Positions 25,405 through 33,182 of a stretch of DNA of 33,817 bases are shown here, one piece after another. Position numbers and translations under genes: made by a program. The notes beneath the pieces are model-generated. The model was not told the origin of the DNA, ran no database searches, and was given only the letters and a program-made list of their open reading frames with translations. This DNA is from Pseudomonadota bacterium (GTDB lineage Bacteria > Pseudomonadota > Gammaproteobacteria > Pseudomonadales > Moraxellaceae), in contig JAKBFV010000023.1 in assembly GCA_021833365.1 (NCBI GenBank), forward strand, positions 1-33,817, given 5' to 3'. Numbering within the stretch: the first letter of the stretch is position 1; each line of letters begins with the position of its first letter.

Positions 25405-26895
25405 TCATGCATCACTTCCCTCGTTCAACGGAGGAACAAGAAACCCTCCGGTTATTTCCGCCAACAGCTCTGCAAAACGGATGGTTGTTTTGTCCTCATA
25501 GGGCGCACCAATAATCTGGACATTCACCGGCAGCCCATCCGAGGTAATGCCAACGGGGGCACTGGTGGCCGGTAGGCCTATTAGCGTGGCCGGAGCAATC
25601 CACATGAACATGTCGGTATAGGGTCGATGGTGGCCGTCAACGCTGATCCGGCGCAGACTCATAAAGCGAGATTGATCGTGGGGGAAGGCAGTGGTCAGCG
25701 TTGGCGGAGTAAGAATCACGTCAAAGCGCTCGAAGTTTCTAACAAATGCCTCGCGCAGCTGCAAGCCAGCCTCGTAGACCACCAGCCATTCGGCATAGCT
25801 CATGGCAGCTCCCCTGTAGAACTTATCGGCGTGGCGGGGCAGGTCCAAGTATTTGCACATACCTTGCAACAAAGGCGCGCTCAAACCCATGAACCGGCGC
25901 ACGGCCAGCGGTGCACCAGCCATTTTGTTGGCGCTCAGCTGCATGGCGTAGCAGGCAAACAGCTCATCGAGCGATACGCCGCTCGGCGAGCTCTTTACCA
26001 CATCGACACCGGCGGCCTTCAGGCTGGCCGCCAGATCGGCGTAAACCGCCGTCATACGGCTGTCGATGGGGCAGCTGCTGTCGTCTATCCAGAGTAGCAC
26101 GCGGAATTTCTGCAGTGTTTCGTGGCGCGGCGCTGGCAGGTTCTGCTGCCAGCCTGGCTGCATGGCTGGCCCGGCAGTGGCCAGCACATCCAGCATGAGT
26201 TGCAGGTCGTTCGCGTAGCGGGCCATCGGTCCAGCTACGCTCAGGGGGCTCTCGACCAACTGGCCGGGTAGTCCGGTTATATGACCGCGCGTAGAGATGA
26301 TGCCGTAGCTGGACTTGTGCCCATACACCCCGCAGAAATGTGCAGGAATGCGGATCGAGCCGCCAATATCGCTGCCCAGTTCCAGCGGCGTGAAGCCGGC
26401 GGCGAGGGAAGCGGCCGCACCACCGGAGGAACCACCCGGCGTCAGGGCCGGATTCCAGGGATTGCGGGTAGTACCGTAGATGGCGTTATAGCTCTGGATG
26501 TCTGAAGCCTTGAAGGGCACATTCGTTTTGGCAAAGACAATCGCGCCAGCCTCCTGCAGACGGCTCACCGCCACGGCCGGCCGCGTCGGTCGGTGCGCGC
26601 GCAGCTTAGGAACGCCCGCGGTGCAGGGTATACCGGGCACCTCGTAGGTATCCTTGATGGTCAGCGGCAGGCCGTGCAGGGCACCCAGCGGTTCGCCTCG
26701 GCGCACCTGCGCATCCGCCAAATCGGCTGCTTGGCGAGCCCTCTCCAGGTCCTGCGCCACCACGGCGTTCAGCGTCGGGTTGTAACGCGTAATCCGTGCT
26801 ACGCTCCCTTCCAGCAGGTCGCGGCTGCTTAAATCGCCCCTGGCCAGCCCGGCCAGCAGATGGCTGGCGCTTCGGTACTCTTCTTTTACCTTCAT
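25405..26895 (-). CDS. Amidase, amidase-signature family
   Basis: A 496-residue Ser-Ser-Lys amidase. The catalytic residues are all visible: Lys81 in LPLTIKDTYE, the cis-Ser157 in TPGGSSGGAAAS, and the nucleophile Ser180 in GSDIGGSIRIPA. The spacing matches the family. GVYGHKSSYG and the C-terminal GLPATSAPVGITSDGLPVNV, then IIGAPYED, are also typical. It hydrolyses a carboxamide; the substrate is not predictable and it is not GatA. I chose the ATG at 26895, which has GGAG 6 bases upstream; the ATG at 26940 lies in the promoter region. It is divergent from a TetR-type regulator, which probably controls it. Confidence 0.92.
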   Translation of the reverse strand: MKVKEEYRSASHLLAGLARGDLSSRDLLEGSVARITRYNPTLNAVVAQDLERARQAADLADAQVRRGEPLGALHGLPLTIKDTYEVPGIPCTAGVPKLRAHRPTRPAVAVSRLQEAGAIVFAKTNVPFKASDIQSYNAIYGTTRNPWNPALTPGGSSGGAAASLAAGFTPLELGSDIGGSIRIPAHFCGVYGHKSSYGIISTRGHITGLPGQLVESPLSVAGPMARYANDLQLMLDVLATAGPAMQPGWQQNLPAPRHETLQKFRVLLWIDDSSCPIDSRMTAVYADLAASLKAAGVDVVKSSPSGVSLDELFACYAMQLSANKMAGAPLAVRRFMGLSAPLLQGMCKYLDLPRHADKFYRGAAMSYAEWLVVYEAGLQLREAFVRNFERFDVILTPPTLTTAFPHDQSRFMSLRRISVDGHHRPYTDMFMWIAPATLIGLPATSAPVGITSDGLPVNVQIIGAPYEDKTTIRFAELLAEITGGFLVPPLNEGSDA

Positions 26896-26970
26896 GGTCC
26901 GCTCCGGCTGTCCTAACTGCTGGCCCGGCAAATTGAGCACCCAACTATCTGTCCAATGACCCGGAATTAT

Positions 26971-26991
26971 GCTAACCTAACGACAATTAGC
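26971..26991. promoter_or_regulatory. Candidate TetR operator between amidase and regulator
   Basis: The dyad GCTAA (26971–26975) and TTAGC (26987–26991) lies in an AT-rich stretch between the divergent amidase and TetR genes. On the minus strand a CATAAT box with TTAAGC 18 bases upstream overlaps it and could be the amidase promoter. TetR-type repressors commonly bind such a site. This is a pattern-based guess. Confidence 0.3.
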
Positions 26992-27015
26992 TTAATTTAC
27001 CTAGCGGCCGTTAAC

Positions 27016-27714
27016 TTGTCAACTTCAGATAGCAAAAAAGGCGCTCGGGGCGGGGCATCAGACTCCGCCACGGGCAGCGAGACCAAAAAGACCGTGCGCC
27101 GCAGGATGAGTGCGCCGGCACGCCGGGAGACCATTATCAGCGCAGCGACTGCCATCTTCGCCGAGCAGGGCTACGATGGCGCGACCATGGATGAGATTGC
27201 CCGGCGTATCGGTGTGTCGGTACCCATTGTTTATGATCACTTCGCCTCGAAGCTGGCCCTGTACGAGTATCTATTGGACTTGCACTTCACGGAGCTCAGG
27301 GGGAGTTGGCATGATGCCTTGTTGGGCACGGGCACGATTCAAATGCGTATGGAGGCCTTTCTCGATGCATTATTCGCCCATGTCGAGTCGCATCCAGACG
27401 TGTGCCAGATGTTGTTTCGTGATTTTACGAGCGACAACGCAGCGCGGGCGGTTTATCGGCAGGCGGAAATGAAAAGCTGGTCGGTCATGGTTCCCATGCT
27501 GATGCAGCAAACCAGCCTGGTGCAGAAGGTAACCCTGGATTTCACGTCAATGGAAATGATGTTGTGGATCGTCAGAACCGGCCTGAAAGGTCTAGCGCTG
27601 TGGTGGTACGAACACCCGCACGTGCCACGCCAGCAGGTGGTTGCCGCTGGCATGAGCGTATTGTGGATGGGTGGGGATCAAGTACTTCAGGGTAAATCCT
27701 GGCCGATTAAATGA
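27016..27714 (+). CDS. TetR/AcrR-family transcriptional regulator
   Basis: A one-component repressor, about 232 residues from the chosen start. The N-terminal HTH is clear: RRETIISAATAIFAEQGYDG, then ATMDEIARRIGVSVPIVYDHF and SKLALYEYLL. The rest is a helical ligand-binding domain. The start is uncertain. Coding character seems to begin near 27020, so I give the TTG at 27016. An ATG at 26956 would lie in the putative operator, and the GTG at 27094 or ATG at 27106 would give a shorter tail; none has a good ribosome-binding site. The stop TGA (27712–27714) uses the first bases of IS copy 2, so the C-terminus may be changed by that insertion. The likely target is the divergent amidase. Confidence 0.85.
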   Translation: MSTSDSKKGARGGASDSATGSETKKTVRRRMSAPARRETIISAATAIFAEQGYDGATMDEIARRIGVSVPIVYDHFASKLALYEYLLDLHFTELRGSWHDALLGTGTIQMRMEAFLDALFAHVESHPDVCQMLFRDFTSDNAARAVYRQAEMKSWSVMVPMLMQQTSLVQKVTLDFTSMEMMLWIVRTGLKGLALWWYEHPHVPRQQVVAAGMSVLWMGGDQVLQGKSWPIK

Positions 27715-27997
27715 TCGTGTCCCAGGAAATGGTGTAACAGCGCCGGTCACTCTTGCCTCGGGTAGGCATGGTTTGCTGTTCGATCAGGCTGCCATGGTGG
27801 GCAACGTGACCATCGCATCATCGCTCAAAGGAGCCATGGTTTCCAGCGTCATAGAGCGCGCCCGTTGCACGGCCCACTCATCGTTTTGCTCCAGGAGTAT
27901 CGCCCCGACCAGTCGGATGATGGCTGCCTCATTGGGGAAGATCCCTACCACGTCGGTGCCGCGCTTGATTTCACCGTTCAGCCGCTCAATGGGGTTC
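27713..27997. mobile_element. IS256-family insertion sequence, copy 2 (left end only)
   Basis: The first 117 bases (27713–27829) match the left end of copy 1 (22993–23109) at 114 positions, including the full 28-bp inverted repeat, and in the same orientation. The next 160 bases (27830–27989) are the part deleted from copy 1. Similarity to copy 1 resumes for GGGGTTC and stops at 27997, where an unrelated sequence begins. The right end and most of the transposase are missing. Confidence 0.92.
27784..27997 (-). pseudogene. IS256-family transposase, C-terminal fragment
   Basis: Encodes the last 71 or so residues of the same transposase as in copy 1: NPIERLNGEIKRGTDVVGIF, then PNEAAIIRLVGAILLEQND and EWAVQRARSMTLETMAPLS. 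It probably contains the third catalytic glutamate, in the IERLNGE block. No start or catalytic aspartates remain, so it cannot make a transposase. An open frame of 94 codons continues to 28068, but its first 20 or so residues come from the sequence beyond the breakpoint. Confidence 0.88.
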
Positions 27998-28141
27998 ACT
28001 TTGATTCTGGAATGGGCGCAGGAACATCGCGCCGAACTGATAGAGGACTGGGATCTATGCGCGCGCAATCAGCAATCGAACAAGATTCACCCTGCACTCT
28101 GCAGTTCATACCCATCTATCCCGGCAAACCGCCTCAACTAG
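27998..28141 (+). pseudogene. Remnant of a DUF4160-like gene
   Basis: The plus-strand frame that ends at the TAG at 28139–28141 reads LILEWAQEHRAELIEDWDLC followed by ARNQQSNKIHP. This resembles the C-terminal end of DUF4160 proteins, small proteins often found in toxin–antitoxin-like or mobile neighbourhoods. The N-terminal part is absent because the frame starts at the breakpoint of IS copy 2. The last 15 residues after KIHP do not fit the family's usual end, so a frameshift may be present. The family assignment is from memory of the motif. Confidence 0.55.
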
Positions 28142-28188
28142 GCTGAGAAAGTGCTCGCTGCACCGGCACAGTCTAGCCATTTAATGCT

Positions 28189-28194
28189 TATAAT
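28189..28194 (+). promoter_or_regulatory. Candidate -10 box of the desaturase gene
   Basis: A perfect TATAAT stands 31 bases before the GTG start. The matching -35 (GGCACA, 18 bases upstream) is weak, which would fit a regulated promoter. Confidence 0.4.
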
Positions 28195-28224
28195 GGCCGC
28201 CGCCCCACCTGCTGGAGATGCCCT

Positions 28225-29352
28225 GTGTCGAGTGCCAAGCCACGTCTGATCTGGAGTACAACGCTGATGTTCGCGGCGACGGCGCTGATCGCCGGCGTCG
28301 GCGTACCCTGGTATGCCTGGCACAGCGGCCTGGACACCGCGATCCTGCTCTGGACACTTCTGCTCTGCGCGCTCAACGGCCTGTCGATCACCGCCGGCTA
28401 TCACCGCCTATGGGCGCATCGCAGCTATGCGGCGCGCTGGCCACTGCGTTGCCTGCTCATGCTCTTCGGCAGCATGGCCGTGCAGAACAGTATCCTCGTC
28501 TGGGCCAGCGGCCATCGCACGCATCATCGCCACGTCGATGACAATGAGCGCGATCCGTACTCGGCCGGGCGCGGCTTCTGGTTCTCTCATATCGGTTGGA
28601 TGCTGCGCGCCTATCCCAGCGGCCAGCTCTGTCTCGACCATGCCCGTGATCTGTGCGCCGATCCACTGGTGATGTTTCAGCACCGCCACTATCTCAAGCT
28701 CGTGCTGCTCACCAATGTCGGCATCCCCCTGCTCATCGGCTACGCCTGCGGCCACGTGCTCGAAAGCCTGCTGCTCTGCGGCGTCCTGCGCCTGGTGCTC
28801 TGCCACCACAGCACCTTTTTCATCAATTCCCTCGCCCATACCCTCGGCAGTCAGCCCTATGGTGACGAGAACAGCGCGCGCGACAATGCCTTCTTCGCCC
28901 TGCTCACCTGGGGTGAGGGCTATCACAACTACCATCATCTGTTTCAGTGGGACTATCGCAATGCCATACGCTGGTGGCAATACGACCCGACCAAATGGCT
29001 CATCTACAGTCTTTCCTGGTTCGGCCTGACCCACGATCTGAAGCGCGTCCCCGATTTCAGTGTGCGCCGCGCGCAGCTGACCATGCTGTTCAAAAAAGCC
29101 GAGCAACGCCTAGCCCTGGCGCCGGAGTCGGCCCTGGAAGTCTGCAAGCAGCGCCTCAGCCACGAGTATGAGCACTTCGTTCTGGCCATGAACGAATGGG
29201 GCAAGCTGAAAGAGGAATGGTATGCCAAGACCAAGGCTGATCTACTCAACGGCTGGGAGTCTTCGGCCTATCGCGACCGCTTCCGTGAGATCGAGCTGCG
29301 CCTGAAGCTGCTGCAAAAGCGTGTGCAGAGCTTGCACGCTCAGCTCGCCTGA
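28225..29352 (+). CDS. Fatty acyl-CoA desaturase (delta-9 type, DesB/DesC-like)
   Basis: A 375-residue membrane di-iron desaturase that introduces a double bond into saturated acyl chains. The histidine boxes are complete: HRLWAH at 60–65, HRTHH at 97–101 and HNYHH at 234–238, plus NSLAH at 201–205. Hydrophobic segments lie at about 8–27, 37–56, 75–95, 157–177 and 180–194. Beyond the core there is a charged helical C-terminal tail of about 95 residues (from about 280), similar to what I recall of Pseudomonas DesB. The GTG start at 28225 is supported by GGAG 7 bases upstream. It is the first intact gene after the IS remnant, and its end is 3 bases from the convergent acpS. Confidence 0.93.
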   Translation: MSSAKPRLIWSTTLMFAATALIAGVGVPWYAWHSGLDTAILLWTLLLCALNGLSITAGYHRLWAHRSYAARWPLRCLLMLFGSMAVQNSILVWASGHRTHHRHVDDNERDPYSAGRGFWFSHIGWMLRAYPSGQLCLDHARDLCADPLVMFQHRHYLKLVLLTNVGIPLLIGYACGHVLESLLLCGVLRLVLCHHSTFFINSLAHTLGSQPYGDENSARDNAFFALLTWGEGYHNYHHLFQWDYRNAIRWWQYDPTKWLIYSLSWFGLTHDLKRVPDFSVRRAQLTMLFKKAEQRLALAPESALEVCKQRLSHEYEHFVLAMNEWGKLKEEWYAKTKADLLNGWESSAYRDRFREIELRLKLLQKRVQSLHAQLA

Positions 29353-29355
29353 GGC

Positions 29356-29733
29356 TCAGGGCGCCTCAAAAAGAACGGTCGCGACGACGTATTCGCGTTC
29401 ATCGCTGAGACTGACCCAGGTGCGCCAGCCGCGTTCCTGCAAACGCCTTGCCCAGGTCGGAGAGAACTGCAACATCGGGCGGCCCTGTGCATCGTGATCA
29501 AGGATGATGTCCCGCCACCCGAGCCCCTGACTGATGCCCAGGCCCCAGGCCTTGGCCGTCGCCTCTTTGACGGCGAAGCGCTTGGCCAGAAACCGCACCG
29601 GATCACGCGCCTGCCGCCAGGCTTCCATCTCCCCCAGCGCCAGTAAGCGTAAGGCCAGACGCTCGCCATGGCGGGCATGGGCGCGGTGCAGACGCGCGAC
29701 GGCGACGATGTCCGTTCCGAAGCCGACGATCAT
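29356..29733 (-). CDS. acpS: Holo-[acyl-carrier-protein] synthase
   Basis: A 125-residue 4'-phosphopantetheinyl transferase (EC 2.7.8.7) that activates ACP for fatty-acid synthesis. [12 protein letters not shown] carries the metal-binding Asp8. [20 protein letters not shown] is the second signature with the catalytic glutamate. The length is normal. The start overlaps the pdxJ stop by four bases (ATGA), so translation is coupled. It is the last gene of the lepB–acpS cluster. Confidence 0.95.
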   Translation of the reverse strand: MIVGFGTDIVAVARLHRAHARHGERLALRLLALGEMEAWRQARDPVRFLAKRFAVKEATAKAWGLGISQGLGWRDIILDHDAQGRPMLQFSPTWARRLQERGWRTWVSLSDEREYVVATVLFEAP

Positions 29734-30455
29734 CGCGGCGCGCTGCTGTGCATCAGGGCACGCATCTGCTGTATGGCCTGGGCGAGACCGACGAAGACCG
29801 CCTGGGCGATGATGGCGTGCCCGATATTGAGTTCATGCAGGCCGGGCAAAGCCGCGACCGCCTCGACATTGTGGTAGTGCAGGCCATGGCCGGCATTGAC
29901 GATGAGGCGACCATCGATGTGCTCGATGGCGGCACGCAGACGTTGCAGCTCGACCGCCGTCGGCCGCGCCGCGTAAGCGCCGGTATGCAGTTCAACCGCC
30001 GCCGCGCCGGTGTACAGGGCGGCGTCGATCTGCCGTGGATCGGGATCGATGAACAGGGAGACTTCGATGCCGGCGGCCATCAGCCGCTCACAGGCAGCAC
30101 GCAGGCCGCTGACATCAGCAGCGACGTCGAGCCCGCCTTCGGTGGTCAGCTCTTCGCGTCTTTCCGGCACCAGGCAGACATGCTGCGGCCGCAGTTCCTC
30201 AGCGAGATCGAGCATGCTGGCGGTGACCGCCATCTCGAGATTCATGCGCGTCTGCAACAAGCCGCGCAGCCGGCGTACGTCCTCTTCCTGGATATGGCGA
30301 CGATCCTCGCGCAGATGCAAAGTGATGCCATCCGCCCCCGCCTGCTCCGCGAGCAAGGCGGCGTGCACCGGATCCGGATAAGCTTCGCCGCGTGCCTGGC
30401 GCAAGGTCGCCACATGATCGATATTGACTCCCAACAGCAGACGCTGCTTCATCAT
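29730..30455 (-). CDS. pdxJ: Pyridoxine 5'-phosphate synthase
   Basis: A 241-residue TIM-barrel enzyme (EC 2.6.99.2) that condenses 1-deoxyxylulose 5-phosphate with 3-amino-2-oxopropyl phosphate in vitamin B6 synthesis. Family motifs are [66 protein letters not shown] and [17 protein letters not shown] stands 6 bases before the first ATG (30455); the next ATG at 30452 is a less well-spaced alternative. It follows recO by 36 bases, a gap that holds a small GCCTGC/GCAGGC hairpin. Confidence 0.96.
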   Translation of the reverse strand: MMKQRLLLGVNIDHVATLRQARGEAYPDPVHAALLAEQAGADGITLHLREDRRHIQEEDVRRLRGLLQTRMNLEMAVTASMLDLAEELRPQHVCLVPERREELTTEGGLDVAADVSGLRAACERLMAAGIEVSLFIDPDPRQIDAALYTGAAAVELHTGAYAARPTAVELQRLRAAIEHIDGRLIVNAGHGLHYHNVEAVAALPGLHELNIGHAIIAQAVFVGLAQAIQQMRALMHSSAPR

Positions 30456-30491
30456 GAGCTGCTCCTATGATGCCTGCCCGGCAGGCTGAAT

Positions 30492-31181
30492 TCAGAACCG
30501 TTCACCAGGACGCACGGCCAGAGCCTGACGATAGAGCTCACGCGAGCGCAAGGTCCGTCCCGCCAGGGCGTGATCGATCAGTTGCCGAAATAGCGGCCGC
30601 GCCTGCGCCAGCACCGACGTCGAAGAAAAGTCGCCTTGCGCCATGGCCAGCAGGCTCGCACCGGCGATGCCTTGCGCCGCCGGCACAAAACCACGGCCAG
30701 GATCGAGACGATAGGAGGTCTCGGCGATGATAGGGGCACCATCATCGACACCATAGGCGAACAGATGCTCATCGCCGAGCAGAGACAGCAGGGCCAGCTC
30801 ATATCGGCGCAAATCAGCTTCCCAAGACTCGCTTGCCAGCAGAAGCGCGGAGACGGTCTGCAGATAAACCGGCCACAAGGACTCACAGGGCAAACCGCGC
30901 GGCAGCAGACGCAAGGTCAGCTCATTGAGGTAAAGACCAGCATAGAGCGCCAGCCCTTGCGGCAATGCCGCCGGGCCGACGGCTTCGCAGAGGCGTACCG
31001 ACTTCAATTCTCCGCGCCCGGTCAGCTCCATCCAGTGCAGCTGAAAAGGTGCCGCCACCGCCCGCCGGGCGATGGCACTGATCCGCCCTTCACCACTGAG
31101 GAGCTCGAGCAGGGCGCCGCGCTCACCATAAGGGCGGCGATGCAGAACATAGACGTGGCTGGCCTCAGGCTTCGTCGCCAT
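30492..31181 (-). CDS. recO: DNA repair protein RecO
   Basis: A 229-residue RecFOR-pathway protein that loads RecA on SSB-coated DNA. The N-terminal OB fold begins [20 protein letters not shown] with [12 protein letters not shown]. The helical part contains [18 protein letters not shown] and ELALLSLLG, as in the family. The zinc cysteines of some RecO proteins are absent, which is common in gammaproteobacteria. I chose the ATG at 31181, which overlaps the era stop region by 17 bases; an open frame to 31355 lies within era. The gene order era–recO–pdxJ supports the call. Confidence 0.92.
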   Translation of the reverse strand: MATKPEASHVYVLHRRPYGERGALLELLSGEGRISAIARRAVAAPFQLHWMELTGRGELKSVRLCEAVGPAALPQGLALYAGLYLNELTLRLLPRGLPCESLWPVYLQTVSALLLASESWEADLRRYELALLSLLGDEHLFAYGVDDGAPIIAETSYRLDPGRGFVPAAQGIAGASLLAMAQGDFSSTSVLAQARPLFRQLIDHALAGRTLRSRELYRQALAVRPGERF

Positions 31182-32106
31182 AACCCAAGCTGCGCAAGGC
31201 GCGCTCGTCGTCCGACCAGCCACCTTTGACCTTGACCCAGAGGCTGAGCATGACTTTCTTGGCGAAGAGTTTTTCCATATCGACACGCGCCTCACTGCCG
31301 ATGCGCTTGAGTCGTTGTCCACCCTCACCGATGACGATGGCCTTCTGACCATCACGCTCGACCAGGATGAGTGCCTGGATACGCAGCAGGCGACCTTCTT
31401 CGCTGAACTGCTCGATTTCCACGGTCAGTTCATAGGGAACCTCATCGCCGAGCTGGCGCATGACCTTCTCGCGCAAGACCTCCGCCGCCAGAAAACGCTG
31501 CGAGCGGTCGGTGATCTGATCGGCCGGAAAGAGCGGCGGTCGCAAGGGCAGGAAACTCGGCAACAGCGTCTCCAGGCGCTCGAGGTTGTGCCCGGTCAGG
31601 GCCGAGACCGGGACAATCTCCTGAAAAGCACGGCGCGCCGACAACTCGGCGATGCGCGGCAGGAGCTGCTCCTTGTCATCGAGCTGGTCGACCTTATTGA
31701 GCACCAGAATGACCGGACAGCTGACCTCCTGCAGACGCTCGAGCACCCAGTCATCCTCTTCAGTATGGCGCTTGGCGTCGACCACCCAGAACACCAGGTC
31801 GACGTCGCGCAAGGCGGAGCGAGCGGAGCGGTTCATCACCCGGTTGATGGCCTTTTTCTGCTCCTGATGCATACCCGGCGTATCGACGAACAGAATCTGA
31901 TAGTGCGGCCGCGTCAGAATACCGAGTATGCGATGGCGCGTCGTCTGCGGCTTGCGCGAAGTGATCGACAGTTTCTGCCCGATCAGGTGATTGAGCAAGG
32001 TCGACTTGCCAACATTGGGGCGACCAACGATGGCCACCGTACCGCAGCGATGATCAGACGGCGTCGCGCTGCTCCCAAAAAAACCATCGATGACGTCTTC
32101 ACTCAT
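31165..32106 (-). CDS. era: GTPase Era
   Basis: A 313-residue GTPase that binds 16S rRNA and assists 30S ribosome maturation. The GTPase motifs are GRPNVGKS (28–35), the switch region QTTRHR, DTPG (75–78) and NKVD (137–140). The C-terminal KH domain shows the expected [14 protein letters not shown] chose the ATG at 32106, which overlaps the rnc stop by 8 bases. A longer frame to 32370 would be inside rnc. Confidence 0.97.
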   Translation of the reverse strand: MSEDVIDGFFGSSATPSDHRCGTVAIVGRPNVGKSTLLNHLIGQKLSITSRKPQTTRHRILGILTRPHYQILFVDTPGMHQEQKKAINRVMNRSARSALRDVDLVFWVVDAKRHTEEDDWVLERLQEVSCPVILVLNKVDQLDDKEQLLPRIAELSARRAFQEIVPVSALTGHNLERLETLLPSFLPLRPPLFPADQITDRSQRFLAAEVLREKVMRQLGDEVPYELTVEIEQFSEEGRLLRIQALILVERDGQKAIVIGEGGQRLKRIGSEARVDMEKLFAKKVMLSLWVKVKGGWSDDERALRSLGYGDEA

Positions 32107-32800
32107 CCTGCATCGCCTGTAACTGTTGATAGAGAAGCTCCGCCGCCTGCTGCTCGGCGATACGCCGGCTGCTACCGCGACCATGAGCGCTGCAGGGCGG
32201 ATCCTGCACACTGCACTGCACTTCGAATTCCTGCTCATGCGCCTGGCCATGCGTGGCCAGCACCGCATAGATCGGCAAGGCGCGACGCCTGGCCTGCAAC
32301 CACTCCTGCAGTCGCGTCTTGGCGTCTTTTTGCAGCATCGCTGGCTGCATATTGTGCAGCCGCTCACCATACCAGTGCAACAAACAGCGCCGGCAGACCG
32401 CCATATCCTGACTGTCGAGATAGATCGCCGCCAGCACCGCTTCCAGCGTATCCGCTAAAATGGAGTCGCGGCGGTAACCGCCGCTACGCAGCTCGCCAGC
32501 ACCGAGCATGAGATCGGCGCCGAGATCGAGCTCACGCGCCAGTTCCGCCAAGGTCGGCTCTTTGACGAGGCTGGCACGCAAACGCGTCAGATCACCCTCG
32601 CGCGCCTGTGGCATCTGCGCGTAGAGGGCCTCGGCGACGAGAAAATTGACAATGGAATCGCCGAGAAACTCCAGCCGCTCATTGTTCTTCTGACCATGAA
32701 GGCTGCGATGCGTCAGCGCCATCTCGAGCCAGTGCAGCTGCCGAAACTCATAGTGCAGACGCTGCTGCAGACGCACCCAGGACTCAGTGCTTGCCGGCAC
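32099..32800 (-). CDS. rnc: Ribonuclease III
   Basis: A double-strand-specific endoribonuclease (EC 3.1.26.3) for rRNA and mRNA processing, 233 residues from the chosen start. The signature [12 protein letters not shown] is at 39–50, and the second metal-binding region [13 protein letters not shown] is at about 117–129. The double-stranded RNA-binding domain begins about residue 158 ([14 protein letters not shown]). No ATG fits. I used the GTG at 32800, which overlaps the DUF4845 gene's end by 17 bases; the GTG at 32776 is also possible. Neither has a strong ribosome-binding site, so coupling to the upstream gene is likely. Confidence 0.93.
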   Translation of the reverse strand: MPASTESWVRLQQRLHYEFRQLHWLEMALTHRSLHGQKNNERLEFLGDSIVNFLVAEALYAQMPQAREGDLTRLRASLVKEPTLAELARELDLGADLMLGAGELRSGGYRRDSILADTLEAVLAAIYLDSQDMAVCRRCLLHWYGERLHNMQPAMLQKDAKTRLQEWLQARRRALPIYAVLATHGQAHEQEFEVQCSVQDPPCSAHGRGSSRRIAEQQAAELLYQQLQAMQDE

Positions 32801-33182
32801 CAGACTGACTCGCGAAGTTGTGGCTGAAGTGCATGACGACATCGAGGTTACCGACAAAATTCTTGCGAATCTCATAGTCCTCGCTGATGCCATAGCCCTG
32901 ATCATCGTGCGTACACTGGAAGTGATCGATCGGCACGGTGACGTGATTGATGTCGAAGCGTGTTGTCAGGTCACTGCACAGCTTGTCGCCGCCGATGTCC
33001 TGGCTGGCGACGTCTTTGAGCAGCTGGGTGGCGATGTTGCCGATCATATAGTGATCGTAATAAGCCGGAACGATGACGACCGCCACCTTGAGCAGAAAGG
33101 CGACGACGATCAGCAGCACGAGGGTGCCGGAAGCGGAGAACCCGGCTTGCCGCTGGCGATGATCAGGGGCTGACGACGACAT
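32784..33182 (-). CDS. DUF4845 family membrane protein
   Basis: A 132-residue protein typical of the position between lepB and rnc in gammaproteobacteria. Its N-terminus, RQRQAGFSASGTLVLLIVVA followed by a hydrophobic run to about residue 42, resembles a type IV pilin-like leader and a single membrane helix. The soluble rest should face the periplasm. Its function is unknown. GGAG stands 7 bases before the ATG at 33182; a GTG at 33185 is possible but too close. It overlaps lepB by 20 bases and rnc by 17. Confidence 0.88.
   Translation of the reverse strand: MSSSAPDHRQRQAGFSASGTLVLLIVVAFLLKVAVVIVPAYYDHYMIGNIATQLLKDVASQDIGGDKLCSDLTTRFDINHVTVPIDHFQCTHDDQGYGISEDYEIRKNFVGNLDVVMHFSHNFASQSGAGKH

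Noticed and set aside
26956-27015. ATG at 26956 as the start of the TetR gene
   Set aside because: The first 20 codons look like AT-rich promoter sequence with a dyad and not like coding sequence. A downstream start is preferred, although the exact one is unresolved.
28001-28068. The first 20 or so codons of the 94-codon minus-strand frame as genuine transposase sequence
   Set aside because: Similarity to copy 1 ends at 27997. The additional codons come from the DUF4160-like remnant read backwards.
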